Shown in pieces: positions 16,404 through 24,146 of a stretch of DNA of 53,838 nucleotides. A program made the translations under genes and the position numbers. The stretch lies in the NCBI RefSeq assembly GCF_017303275.1, contig NZ_JAFKOJ010000018.1, positions 1 through 53,838 of the forward strand, written 5' to 3'. The first letter of the stretch is position 1. The number at the start of each line of letters is the position of its first letter. The notes below the pieces were generated by a model, which ran no database searches, was not told where the DNA came from, and saw nothing but the letters and a program-made list of their open reading frames with translations. Source of the DNA: Bacillus sp. NTK034 (GTDB lineage Bacteria; Bacillota; Bacilli; Bacillales; Cytobacillaceae).

Positions 16404-16435
16404 CCTTGATTGGCTAAATGCCTTTGAAGGTTTTT
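16404..16435 (+). terminator. Terminator of the orphan LXG cassette
   Basis: CCTT(G)...GGC/GCC...AAGG hairpin plus T5. It is a diverged copy of 14505-14537 with mismatches in the stem. Confidence 0.75.
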
Positions 16436-16554
16436 CTTTTAATATGCCCCTAACTTTCCCCCGCCAAATGTAGTGAATTTGCCCAAGCCAAACCCGTTTC
16501 CACGCATATACAATAATGTAGGCATATATATAGAGGAAATGGAGGTATGAACGG

Positions 16555-16755
16555 ATGTACCCTTACAGAGGTCCTTACCAGCCGCAGGATCAGCGTTTTT
16601 TTGGATTCTTTGGTCTGCCCTTTTTAGGAGGGTTAGCAGGAGGTCTATTGGGCACCGCCTTATTCTACCCGCGTCCATATTATTGGTATCCTCCACCGCC
16701 GCCTTATTATTACCCGCGGCCTTGCTGTGGACCGGGATTTGGATATCCTTATTAA
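16555..16755 (+). CDS. Small Tyr/Pro/Gly-rich protein, possibly a spore coat component
   Basis: 66-aa protein with a hydrophobic glycine-rich middle (GLPFLGGLAGGLLGTALF) and a tail of alternating tyrosine, proline and a CC pair (YYWYPPPPPYYYPRPCCG). GGAGGT is 8 nt before the ATG, and a terminator follows, so it is very likely a real single-gene unit. Such compositions are typical of small Bacillus spore coat or spore surface proteins, but no specific family is recognised and no clear sporulation sigma-factor promoter was identified. Confidence 0.7.
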   Translation: MYPYRGPYQPQDQRFFGFFGLPFLGGLAGGLLGTALFYPRPYYWYPPPPPYYYPRPCCGPGFGYPY

Positions 16756-16764
16756 TAGCTATCA

Positions 16765-16797
16765 GGGGGAGCTCTTTAAGAAATGCTTCCCTTTTTT
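16765..16797 (+). terminator. Terminator after the small Tyr/Pro-rich gene
   Basis: GGGGAGC (16766-16772) pairs with GCTTCCC (16785-16791) with one G-U pair, followed by T6. Between here and 17090 only a possible promoter is seen. Confidence 0.75.
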
Positions 16798-16990
16798 CAT
16801 GCCTGAAAGCACCAGAGTCATATTGCAGAGAAAAAGGCTTAAGGCAGCATAAATCTCCACATTAATTAAAGATAGTAATTAATAAAGAGTTTTTCTTTAA
16901 AGGTGAAGAACCTTTTTGGTTTGAAGAAAGAAGATTAGGGTTAAATATGAATATTATGGAATTATAGTGGGATAACTAATTTATCGATTT

Positions 16991-17019
16991 TTGCATGCTT
17001 AAGCAGCCTATGTTATCCT
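16991..17019 (+). promoter_or_regulatory. Possible promoter of the opuF-type operon
   Basis: TTGCAT (16991-16996), 17-bp spacer, TATCCT (17014-17019). Matches are moderate. The 16798-16990 stretch is AT-rich and shows nothing else. Confidence 0.35.
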
Positions 17020-17089
17020 GAAAAACGTGTCTGCGGACAGGGTGTTCCATATTTTGTATATTATATGATGTATAGGAGGTGCTGAAAAG

Positions 17090-18211
17090 TTGATTGAGTT
17101 TAAAGAAGTTAACAAAATCTTTCAGGATGGGTTTCATGCTCTTAAGGATATTACCTTTAAAGTGGAAGAAGGAGAACTGCTGGTTCTGATTGGACCCAGC
17201 GGATCTGGAAAAACCACAACAATGAGGATGATCAACCGTCTTATTGAGCCGACAAAAGGCACAATCACTATTGAAGGAAAAGATATTTCAAAAGAAGATC
17301 CAGTCAAGCTCCGCCGGACGATCGGTTATGTGATCCAGCAAATAGGGCTGCTGCCGCATATGACGATAAAAGAAAATGTTTCTCTTGTTCCAAGGCTGAT
17401 GAAATGGAAGAAGGAAGAATACATAGATAAAGTGGATGAGCTGATGCATATGGTAGGGCTGGATCCGGAGGTCTTTGGTAACCGCTATCCTTCAGAGCTG
17501 AGCGGCGGGCAGCAGCAGAGGATCGGTGTTATCAGGGCACTGGCAGCAGAGCCGAAGATCATTTTAATGGATGAACCGTTCAGTGCGCTGGATCCAATCA
17601 GCCGGGAGCAGCTTCAGGATGAATTAGTCCGTCTTCAGCGGGACATCCAAAAAACGATTGTATTTGTAACCCATGACATGGATGAGGCGCTTAAAATCGC
17701 TGACCGCATCTGTATCATGAAGGACGGAGAAGTCGTGCAGCTGGATACGCCTGAAAACATCATCCGCAGGCCGGCCAACGAATTCGTCCGGAGTTTTATT
17801 GGAGAAGACCGGCTGCAGGAAAATGATAATATCTCATTACCTAAGCTAACCAAATTAATGGTTCCGGCTGTAACAGCCGGCGGGAACCGCAGGCTGGCTG
17901 AATCCCTGAAGCTGATGCGAAGCAAACGGGTTAACAGTCTTGTGGTTGTGGATAATCAATATGTTTTTCAGGGAATCGCAACTGTCTGGGATGTCCAGAA
18001 AAATTACAAGGACGAAGAATTGATGCTTAAAGACATTATGGATTCAAACGTTGTGACACTTCAGCAAAATGATCCTGCGGAAAAAGCCTTTCAGCTGGTG
18101 AACGAATCTGTATATGGCTTTGTTCCGGTCATGGATGAACACAAAAAGCTTTTGGGTATTGTGACCCGATCAAGTCTAGTAGAATATATGGCTGACGAAA
18201 TCATCGAGTAA
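17090..18211 (+). CDS. opuFA: ABC transporter ATPase of the OpuCA/OpuFA type with CBS domains
   Basis: 373-aa ATPase of the quaternary-amine importer class. GPSGSGKT (residues 35-42), signature LSGGQQQRIGVIRALA, Walker B IILMDEPFSALDP and H-loop VTHDMDEA are present. The C-terminal third (about 255-373) carries two CBS motifs that in OpuA-type systems tune activity to ionic strength. The start is TTG 17090, with AGGAGGTG upstream. The permease gene starts 18 bp after its stop. The fused permease partner points to OpuF of Bacillus infantis or the EgtU ergothioneine importer; the ATPase alone does not decide. Confidence 0.8.
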   Translation: MIEFKEVNKIFQDGFHALKDITFKVEEGELLVLIGPSGSGKTTTMRMINRLIEPTKGTITIEGKDISKEDPVKLRRTIGYVIQQIGLLPHMTIKENVSLVPRLMKWKKEEYIDKVDELMHMVGLDPEVFGNRYPSELSGGQQQRIGVIRALAAEPKIILMDEPFSALDPISREQLQDELVRLQRDIQKTIVFVTHDMDEALKIADRICIMKDGEVVQLDTPENIIRRPANEFVRSFIGEDRLQENDNISLPKLTKLMVPAVTAGGNRRLAESLKLMRSKRVNSLVVVDNQYVFQGIATVWDVQKNYKDEELMLKDIMDSNVVTLQQNDPAEKAFQLVNESVYGFVPVMDEHKKLLGIVTRSSLVEYMADEIIE

Positions 18212-18229
18212 TCAGGATAGGGGGTGTTG

Positions 18230-19810
18230 ATGATTCTTAACTTAATCAGCAGCACGGCTGACGTTTTTGTAAACCGATGGCCAACAATATGGAGCTTAAT
18301 CTTAGAGCATATGTATCTTTCGCTTATTTCGATTGCCATTGCCATTTTAATATCTGTTCCTTTGGGCATTTATTTAACGAGGCATCGAAAAATTGCGGAT
18401 TCAATTATTGGGATTGCAGGAGTTTTTCAGACGATTCCAAGTCTCGCACTACTTGTATTTCTCGTGCCATTCATCGGAACAGGACAAGTTCCTGCCATTA
18501 TTGCTTTAACCGTTTATGGCTTATTGCCCATTCTTCGAAATACATATTTAGGTATTACTGGTGTTGAAAAGTCTGCCATCAATGCAGGGGTTGGAATGGG
18601 AATGACGAATCGCCAGGTCCTTTGGATGGTGGAGCTCCCACTGTCCCTCAGTGTCATCATGGGCGGAATTCGTACGGCGACTGTATTAATTATCGGTGTT
18701 GCTACGATTGCGGGCCTCATTGGGGCTGGCGGTCTGGGAGATCTAATCTTCCGCGGGCTGCAGACCTATAATACGGGCCTGATCCTCGCAGGGGCGATCC
18801 CATCTGCGCTGCTGGCGATTATTTTTGATTATTTATTGAAGCTGCTGGAGACTGACGTGACTCCGCAAGGGCTTAAACAAGGGCAGAAAACAAATCAAAC
18901 TGTGAGCCGCTGGAGAAAGTGGGTGGTGACCGCATTAATTCTAATTCTCCCTCTTTCTGCTTTTGCTGCCCAGCTGGGTGAAACGTCTGGCGGCAAAGAT
19001 ACGATTACTATTACCGGCAAAAACTTCACAGAGCAGGAAATCATGGTTTACATCATGGGCCATCTGATTGAGGAGCATACTGATCTTAATGTGAAATATG
19101 AGTCCTTCCTAGGCGGTACTGCACCTGCATTTGAAGGAGTTAATAACGGAAATTATGATTTGTATATGGAATATACGGGAACGGCCTTGCTGAGCATTCT
19201 AAAAGAAGAAATGATCAGCGATCCTGACAAGGTGTATGACATTGTAAAAGAGCGCTTTAAGGATGATTATGATTTGGTCTGGCTTGAACCATTTGGGTTT
19301 AATAACACGTATACTCTGACCATTCGTAAAGAAGATGCTGAAAACTGGGGTGTTAAAACAATCTCAGATTTAGGCAAGAAATCATCTGAGCTGTCTCTTG
19401 GTTCAGAGCCGGAATTTCTTGAGCGTCCCGATGGATATCCGGGCCTTGTCAATACTTATGGGTTCGAATTTGGCGAAACACAGGCCATGGACTCTGGCAT
19501 TATGTACAGTGCCATCAAAAATGGAGAAGTGGATGTCATTGATGCTTTTTCCACTGATGGCCGCATACCGGCATTCAACCTGCAGGTACTCGAGGATGAT
19601 AAAGGATTCTTCCCGCCTTATTATGCAACCCCAGTTATCAGGGCTGATACGCTGAAAGAACATCCTGAAATTGAAGAAGCATTGAAGATGCTTGCAGGAA
19701 AAATTGATAATGAAAAAATGCAGGAACTCAATGCAAGAGTAGATATTGATAAAGAGCAATATGAAGATGTGGCGGTTGATTTCCTGAAAGAAGAAGGATT
19801 AATTGACTGA
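18230..19810 (+). CDS. opuFB: Fused permease/substrate-binding protein (OpuFB or EgtUBC type)
   Basis: 526 aa. Residues 1 to about 215 form the ABC permease (segments such as YLSLISIAIAILISVPLGIYL; EAA-loop region GITGVEKSAINAGVGMGMTN). A membrane anchor (VTALILILPLSAFAAQLG) near residue 235 leads into a type II periplasmic-binding domain (DTITITGKNFTEQEIMV, LYMEYTGTALL, DVIDAFSTDGRIP). Such fusions are described as OpuFB (compatible solutes) and EgtUBC (ergothioneine); the ligand cannot be told from sequence here. ATG 18230 is preferred over GTG 18224 by spacing from AGGGGG. A terminator follows. Confidence 0.8.
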   Translation: MILNLISSTADVFVNRWPTIWSLILEHMYLSLISIAIAILISVPLGIYLTRHRKIADSIIGIAGVFQTIPSLALLVFLVPFIGTGQVPAIIALTVYGLLPILRNTYLGITGVEKSAINAGVGMGMTNRQVLWMVELPLSLSVIMGGIRTATVLIIGVATIAGLIGAGGLGDLIFRGLQTYNTGLILAGAIPSALLAIIFDYLLKLLETDVTPQGLKQGQKTNQTVSRWRKWVVTALILILPLSAFAAQLGETSGGKDTITITGKNFTEQEIMVYIMGHLIEEHTDLNVKYESFLGGTAPAFEGVNNGNYDLYMEYTGTALLSILKEEMISDPDKVYDIVKERFKDDYDLVWLEPFGFNNTYTLTIRKEDAENWGVKTISDLGKKSSELSLGSEPEFLERPDGYPGLVNTYGFEFGETQAMDSGIMYSAIKNGEVDVIDAFSTDGRIPAFNLQVLEDDKGFFPPYYATPVIRADTLKEHPEIEEALKMLAGKIDNEKMQELNARVDIDKEQYEDVAVDFLKEEGLID

Positions 19811-19814
19811 TTCG

Positions 19815-19846
19815 AAAAGGACTGTGATTATTTTGCAGTCCTTTTT
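19815..19846 (+). terminator. Terminator of the opuF-type operon
   Basis: AAAAGGACTG (19815-19824) pairs with CAGTCCTTTT (19836-19845), the right arm running into the T tract. Confidence 0.9.
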
Positions 19847-19995
19847 AGTATGATGAAAGTCTTATCAAATAAGGAAAATGTAGGATATTTATTATTCAGA
19901 ATATTAATTCTTTTAGCAGATTTACATCCTCCTGCTGAAAAGGCATGATAGAAATAATTCGGATATCGAATTAATAGATCAGGGGAGGCTTAAAC

Positions 19996-21186
19996 ATGAA
20001 GAAAAAGTCATTATGGAAAGTACTTAGTTCAGCAGCACTGGCAGCTTCGATTCTTGTACCTCAAGTAAGCTTTGCTGAAGGCGCAAAGCCTGTGACAGAA
20101 GAAAATGTATCAATTAATGGTTTTGTAGATTATGAAGAATTAAAGAAAAAGTTAAGCCAAATTGAAAAATCATCGAACGGCCTGGTTCAGGTTGAATCTG
20201 CGGGAAAAACGAATGAGGGGAGAGATATCTTTACAGCACGAGTGGGCCATGGAGATAAGGTGGTACTAGTACAGAGCGAAATTCATGGCAATGAAAAGAC
20301 CGGTACAGTCGCATTGCTGAATAGTCTTCAATATTTAGGATCAAGTCAATCAGCAGATGCGAAAAGGATTAGAGAAGAATTAACGATTGTGGCAATCCCG
20401 ATGATGAATGCCGATGGTTCCGAATTGGACAGGCGCGGCAATATAATGACCTGGGAAGAGGTTCAGGAACAATTTCCTCAATTACATAATGCACAGCCCA
20501 CCTGGAATTATTACACACGCAGCCTTCAGGGGAATGACTATTCTGCAGCACCAGGATTCGATGTAAACCGTGACTTTAACCCTGACTTGAACTATATTCC
20601 GAAGGCGGAGGACTTCCCTGGCAATTCAAGCACTCCAGGCTGGTATATTACGCCTGAATCACAAACAGTCCGGGATGTTTATAAGAGTCTTCAAGAGGAA
20701 TTTGGTAATGTTGAAGTCTTTTTAGATCTTCATCACCAAAATTTCTATAAGATTGAAGGAACAGATGAAGATGTAACAATGTCCATTTCAGCAGACTTTG
20801 TTCCGGATCCAAATTCCGCGGAGGGTGCAAAATATAGCCAATATGCGGAGAATTATCGTTTTGATTTCTCACGCCAGTTAAACGTTGCTCTTTATGATAC
20901 ACTTCAGGAAAAAGGAAATTCAGTGTTTACCAATATTTCTTTATATGACCAGGACTTAGACTTGCCGGGTACTGCCCTGGGCTCCTTTGCCTTGAATGGA
21001 AGCGGGGTTGTCCTATTTGAGGTAAAAGGGCAGACGCATAACTATGGGCAAAAGATGAAAGGTCAGCTGGTTAAGACAGTAGAAACAGGTGTCATGGGGA
21101 TTATCAATGGGGTGGCAGATGGCAGTGTGTATGATTTGAATCCGGATGAATATAATGAAATTCCTAACAGAGTGCCAATTCGTTAA
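19996..21186 (+). CDS. Secreted M14-family zinc carboxypeptidase
   Basis: 396-aa extracellular peptidase. A Sec signal peptide (MKKKSLWKVLSSAALAASIL, cleavage probably after SFA-E near 27) precedes an M14 domain. Zinc ligands are H97 and E100 in SEIHGNEKTG and H246 in FLDLHHQ; R192 in DVNRDFNPD fits the substrate-binding arginine; E342 in LFEVKG fits the catalytic glutamate. All are present, so it should be active. GGGGAGG lies 7 nt before ATG. It is a single gene with its own terminator. Substrate (peptides or peptidoglycan stems) is unknown. Confidence 0.87.
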   Translation: MKKKSLWKVLSSAALAASILVPQVSFAEGAKPVTEENVSINGFVDYEELKKKLSQIEKSSNGLVQVESAGKTNEGRDIFTARVGHGDKVVLVQSEIHGNEKTGTVALLNSLQYLGSSQSADAKRIREELTIVAIPMMNADGSELDRRGNIMTWEEVQEQFPQLHNAQPTWNYYTRSLQGNDYSAAPGFDVNRDFNPDLNYIPKAEDFPGNSSTPGWYITPESQTVRDVYKSLQEEFGNVEVFLDLHHQNFYKIEGTDEDVTMSISADFVPDPNSAEGAKYSQYAENYRFDFSRQLNVALYDTLQEKGNSVFTNISLYDQDLDLPGTALGSFALNGSGVVLFEVKGQTHNYGQKMKGQLVKTVETGVMGIINGVADGSVYDLNPDEYNEIPNRVPIR

Positions 21187-21198
21187 TTGAGTCAATAG

Positions 21199-21225
21199 AA
21201 GCTGATTCCCAATGGGAATCAGCTT
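21199..21225. terminator. Hairpin between M14 peptidase and DUF421 genes
   Basis: AAGCTGATTCCC (21199-21210) pairs with GGGAATCAGCTT (21214-21225). The stem is perfect but the T tracts are short; it probably serves both convergent genes. Confidence 0.75.
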
Positions 21226-21230
21226 CATTC

Positions 21231-21854
21231 TTACTGCAGATGATCTGGTACACTATCAGTCGTTTCTTCTGCCACTTCTGTAAAAATATCCTCTTCGTTT
21301 TCGGGAACCATATGGACAGAGAAGCCCTTGGCAAAAGCAGGTTCGAGTAAATGAATCAGCTGCTGGACATCAGCCTGCAGCTGAAGGAATTCCTTTTTCG
21401 TTACAGGCTGGGCTTCTTCTTTTAATTCATAGCCCACTTGTCCGTTTGGCTCCAGGGTTGCCCACCTTACATCGCTGATAACTGCAACATTATGCTGACG
21501 CAGCTTCATTTCAAGCTGGTCGACTGTAAACCGGAGTTTTCTCAGATTCTGTTCATTTAATTTTCCATCTTCTATAATAATTTTGGATTGCCCAGTGATA
21601 AACCTCTCGAATTTGTCTGATTTCATTTGTGCATATTCCATGATAATTAAGGTAAGGACAAGGAGGAGTCCTACAGCAAGAGTAGTCCAAATGCTTTCCC
21701 CTGAAACCGGTTCAATTAATAATGAACCAATGCCAATCATGATTACTACCTGAGCTAACGTCATCTGTGAAATAGACTTTCGGCCTGCGATTCTTAATAA
21801 CAGCGTGCCCCCGATAACGACAAGGATTGAGTTCCAGATCCAATCGAATTCCAC
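21231..21854 (-). CDS. DUF421/YetF-type membrane protein
   Basis: 207 aa. Three membrane segments in the first 75 residues (IWNSILVVIGGTLLLRIAGR with the family RxAGRKS motif, VVIMIGIGSLL, TTLAVGLLLVLTLIIM) are followed by a soluble YetF domain (KIIIEDGKLNEQNLRKLRFTVDQLEMKLRQ). The start is GTG 21854, with GGAGGGATAG upstream. The C-terminal tail is acidic. Function is not established; related YetF/YrbG proteins are often linked to spores or membrane stress. Confidence 0.85.
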   Translation of the reverse strand: MEFDWIWNSILVVIGGTLLLRIAGRKSISQMTLAQVVIMIGIGSLLIEPVSGESIWTTLAVGLLLVLTLIIMEYAQMKSDKFERFITGQSKIIIEDGKLNEQNLRKLRFTVDQLEMKLRQHNVAVISDVRWATLEPNGQVGYELKEEAQPVTKKEFLQLQADVQQLIHLLEPAFAKGFSVHMVPENEEDIFTEVAEETTDSVPDHLQ

Positions 21855-22030
21855 TCCTATCCCTCCCTATTTTTTATTATAGTCTTTCGCAATTAGAGCC
21901 CTCTAAAACTGCTATTGTCAATTTATCTAACAAAAGTGGGATTAGCTATTGTTACGTACTTATTAAACGTGTTAATATCAAAATATTATAAAAATTTTAA
22001 TAACTACATAATTGTCGGGGGGAATTTGTG

Positions 22031-23029
22031 ATGAAGAAGATGTTAGCCGTCCTAGCAAGCAGCGCTTTATTAATGCTGGCTGCCTGTGGCTCAGGAAATG
22101 AGGAAACCAGCGGGGAAGCGTCAGAAAAGAAAACCGTAAAAATCGGTATCACGCAAATAGTTGAGCATCCATCATTGGATTCTGCGAGAGAGGGATTTAT
22201 TGCCGCACTGAAAGATGCAGGCTATGAAGAAGGAAAAAATCTAAAAATCGACTTCCAGAACGCCCAGGGGGATATGAACAATAATATGTCCATCGCCCAG
22301 AACCTGGTTGCGGACAAGAATGATTTGATCCTCGCGATTGCTACTGCGAGTGCACAATCCGTTGTGCAATCCACGAAGGATATTCCGATCCTTTTTACAG
22401 CCATCACCGATCCTGTGGGAGCTGAGCTTGTGGAAAGCATGGAAAAGCCAGGCGGGAATGCAACGGGTACATCTGATACACATCCGGATGCCATCAAAAA
22501 TACAATTGACTCCATTAAAACATTTGTTCCGGATGCCAAAAAGGTCGGAATCATCTACAATGACGGGGAACCAAACTCAGTTGTTAATGTAAAGCATGCG
22601 AAAGAAGCCATCGAGGCGGCAGGCCTTGAAGCGGTTGAAACCACTATTTCAACAAGCTCAGAGGTAAAGCAGGCTGCAGAATCCTTAGTGGGCCGTGCTG
22701 ATGTGTTTTATATTCCTAAGGATAATACAGTTGTATCTGCCCTTGAATCTGTGCTGAACGTAGCGAATGAAAAAGACATTCCAGCATTTGTTGGAGAAAG
22801 CGATTCGGTTAAACGGGGCGGATTTGCTTCCTATGGTTTTGAGTATCATGATCTTGGATACTCTACTGGCCAAATGGCTGTTGATATCCTTGAAGGCAAA
22901 AATCCTGGAGAGATTCCTGTTGGCTACCCGGAAAGTCTTGAGCTGGTGATTAACAAAAAAGCAGCTGAGGAACAGGGAGTTACGTTGACAGAGGACATGC
23001 TGAAAGATGCTAAGGTGGTTGGGGAGTAA
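22031..23029 (+). CDS. Orphan ABC transporter substrate-binding lipoprotein (ABC_sub_bind family)
   Basis: 332-aa lipoprotein with signal peptide and lipobox (LLMLAACGS, lipidated Cys near residue 20), then a two-lobed binding protein of the PF04392 type (IGITQIVEHPSLDSAREGF, FTAITDPVGAELV, PGGNATGTSD, VGIIYNDGEPNS). The family includes TrpX-like tryptophan or other small-ligand receptors. ATG 22031 is preferred over GTG 22028 by spacing to GGGGGG. No permease or ATPase gene adjoins; it is a single-gene unit with terminator, so partners must lie elsewhere. Confidence 0.85.
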   Translation: MKKMLAVLASSALLMLAACGSGNEETSGEASEKKTVKIGITQIVEHPSLDSAREGFIAALKDAGYEEGKNLKIDFQNAQGDMNNNMSIAQNLVADKNDLILAIATASAQSVVQSTKDIPILFTAITDPVGAELVESMEKPGGNATGTSDTHPDAIKNTIDSIKTFVPDAKKVGIIYNDGEPNSVVNVKHAKEAIEAAGLEAVETTISTSSEVKQAAESLVGRADVFYIPKDNTVVSALESVLNVANEKDIPAFVGESDSVKRGGFASYGFEYHDLGYSTGQMAVDILEGKNPGEIPVGYPESLELVINKKAAEEQGVTLTEDMLKDAKVVGE

Positions 23030-23042
23030 ATAGCTAGTTAAG

Positions 23043-23073
23043 AGATACAGCGATTCAGCTGTATCTTTTTTTT
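23043..23073 (+). terminator. Terminator after the orphan lipoprotein gene
   Basis: AGATACAGC (23043-23051) pairs with GCTGTATCT (23058-23066), followed by a run of T. Confidence 0.9.
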
Positions 23074-23380
23074 GCTTAAAAGAAACCGGAAATTTTTTCT
23101 TGAAAATGATCCAAAAGAACTACGCAAGCCGGAAGGATGATTTTAGAAAAAAAAGGGCTCAACAAAGTTTAATTTAAATATAAACAACAGGGTAATTTCG
23201 CCTATAAAATACAATTGAGGGTTTATAGATTAATAGGAATAAAACCACAGACATAATTCGACACGGCTGCAAAAGCGATTTGACGAGTCTTGACTGCCAT
23301 GATAGTAATAAAAAGGTAGAAATTTTGAATTTAAAAATGAGTGAATAACAAAAAAATAGAAAAAATCTATGAAAAAAATA
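23074..23380. other. AT-rich non-coding stretch upstream of the T7SS operon
   Basis: No gene is seen. A weak promoter-like TTGACG-17-TAGTAA occurs at about 23280-23308. The length of this upstream region (about 490 bp with the next features) suggests complex regulation of the T7SS operon. Confidence 0.4.
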
Positions 23381-23410
23381 CCAATTTTGGTTTAATTATC
23401 ACAAAATTGG
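23381..23410 (+). promoter_or_regulatory. Inverted repeat upstream of the esxA promoter
   Basis: CCAATTTTG (23381-23389) and CAAAATTGG (23402-23410), 9-bp perfect arms, 12-bp spacer. It is centred about 65 bp upstream of the -35 box, so it is a possible activator site. Confidence 0.45.
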
Positions 23411-23418
23411 GTATTAGT

Positions 23419-23440
23419 GGGTATAAATAACTGTTTTGTT
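23419..23440 (+). promoter_or_regulatory. 22-bp motif shared with the LXG toxin upstream region
   Basis: GGGTATA-AAT-AACTGTTTTGTT, 18/22 identical to 12118-12139. It includes a small inverted repeat AATAAC-TGTTTT-GTTATT. It ends 19 bp before the esxA -35 box. Confidence 0.5.
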
Positions 23441-23459
23441 ATTTTTTGCAAGTAAGTAA

Positions 23460-23488
23460 TTGACCTTTTAATTGTGTATTTTTACAAT
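23460..23488 (+). promoter_or_regulatory. Sigma-A promoter of the T7SS operon
   Basis: TTGACC (23460-23465), 17-bp spacer, TACAAT (23483-23488); both hexamers match at five of six. It places the start about 25 bp upstream of the esxA start. Confidence 0.82.
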
Positions 23489-23519
23489 AATAGTAACCTA
23501 TTGAAAAGGAGAGATTTGA

Positions 23520-23813
23520 ATGTCAGGAGTTATTCGCGTTACACCAGCAGAATTAGTAGGCATGTCTAACCGTTATAATGGAGAAAGCAGCCAGGTTGGG
23601 GATCAGATTGTCCGTTTGGATAATATGATTCGTGAACTGGAAGGTGCATGGGAAGGGGAAGCAAGCAGAGCGTTTGCTGAACAATACCAATCTTTAAGAC
23701 CTTCATTTGTTCAAATGCAGCAATTATTAGAGGATATCTCTGTTCAGCTTAATAATACTGCAAGAGCTCTTGAAGATGCTGATAACCAGATTGCTGGACA
23801 AATCCGCGGTTAA
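23520..23813 (+). CDS. esxA: EsxA/YukE, WXG100 protein of the type VII secretion system
   Basis: 97-aa secreted helical-hairpin protein, the hallmark T7SS substrate and co-effector. The WXG turn is W44-E45-G46 in LEGAWEGEASRAF, between two amphipathic helices. It lacks a signal peptide, as expected. AAGGAGAG precedes the ATG. First gene of the esxA-yukD-essB-essC-esaA-essA operon; a terminator-like structure right after it should make it more abundant than the machinery genes. Equivalent to B. subtilis yukE. Confidence 0.96.
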   Translation: MSGVIRVTPAELVGMSNRYNGESSQVGDQIVRLDNMIRELEGAWEGEASRAFAEQYQSLRPSFVQMQQLLEDISVQLNNTARALEDADNQIAGQIRG

Positions 23814-23878
23814 TTTCATCTGAATCAATAAGTGGAGAAGGAGCGCTACATTCATCAGATGAAAAGCGCTCTTTTTTT
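23814..23878 (+). terminator. Attenuator between esxA and yukD with a competing hairpin
   Basis: Terminator: GAGCGCT (23841-23847) pairs with AGCGCTC (23865-23871), then T7. Competing stem: TTTCATCTGA (23814-23823) pairs perfectly over 10 bp with TCAGATGAAA (23855-23864), enclosing the left terminator arm in its loop and abutting the right arm. The two stems are mutually exclusive or form a pseudoknot. Confidence 0.78.
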
Positions 23879-23892
23879 ATGGGGTGTTGAAA

Positions 23893-24132
23893 ATGTACAT
23901 AGTATTAACAATCGATCTGAAAAATTATGAAGTTGAACCTTTTGATCTCCGTCTATCTAACTATCACTCTGTTAAAAAAGTAGTAGATATTGTTTGGCAA
24001 GCTAAGTCGATTCCTCAGCCGCCCCGGGAAGGCTATTGGGTCAGAATTTCTAACAAGCAAATAATTCTGTCAGGAAACGATAAGCTGGCAGAAAAGGGGA
24101 TTACCACTGGGGACCGTTTCGAAATTTTATAA
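23893..24132 (+). CDS. yukD: YukD/EsaB, ubiquitin-like T7SS protein
   Basis: 79-aa ubiquitin-fold protein (MYIVLTIDLKNYEVEPFDLRLSNYHSVKKVVDIVW...GDRFEIL), same length as B. subtilis YukD; it lacks a C-terminal diglycine and is not conjugated. It is required for T7SS export, with a role at the EssC core by family. ATG 23893 is preferred over in-frame GTG 23884 because GGGGTG serves as the ribosome site for it. Lies 14 bp before essB. Confidence 0.92.
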   Translation: MYIVLTIDLKNYEVEPFDLRLSNYHSVKKVVDIVWQAKSIPQPPREGYWVRISNKQIILSGNDKLAEKGITTGDRFEIL

Positions 24133-24146
24133 AGGAGCATTAAAAA

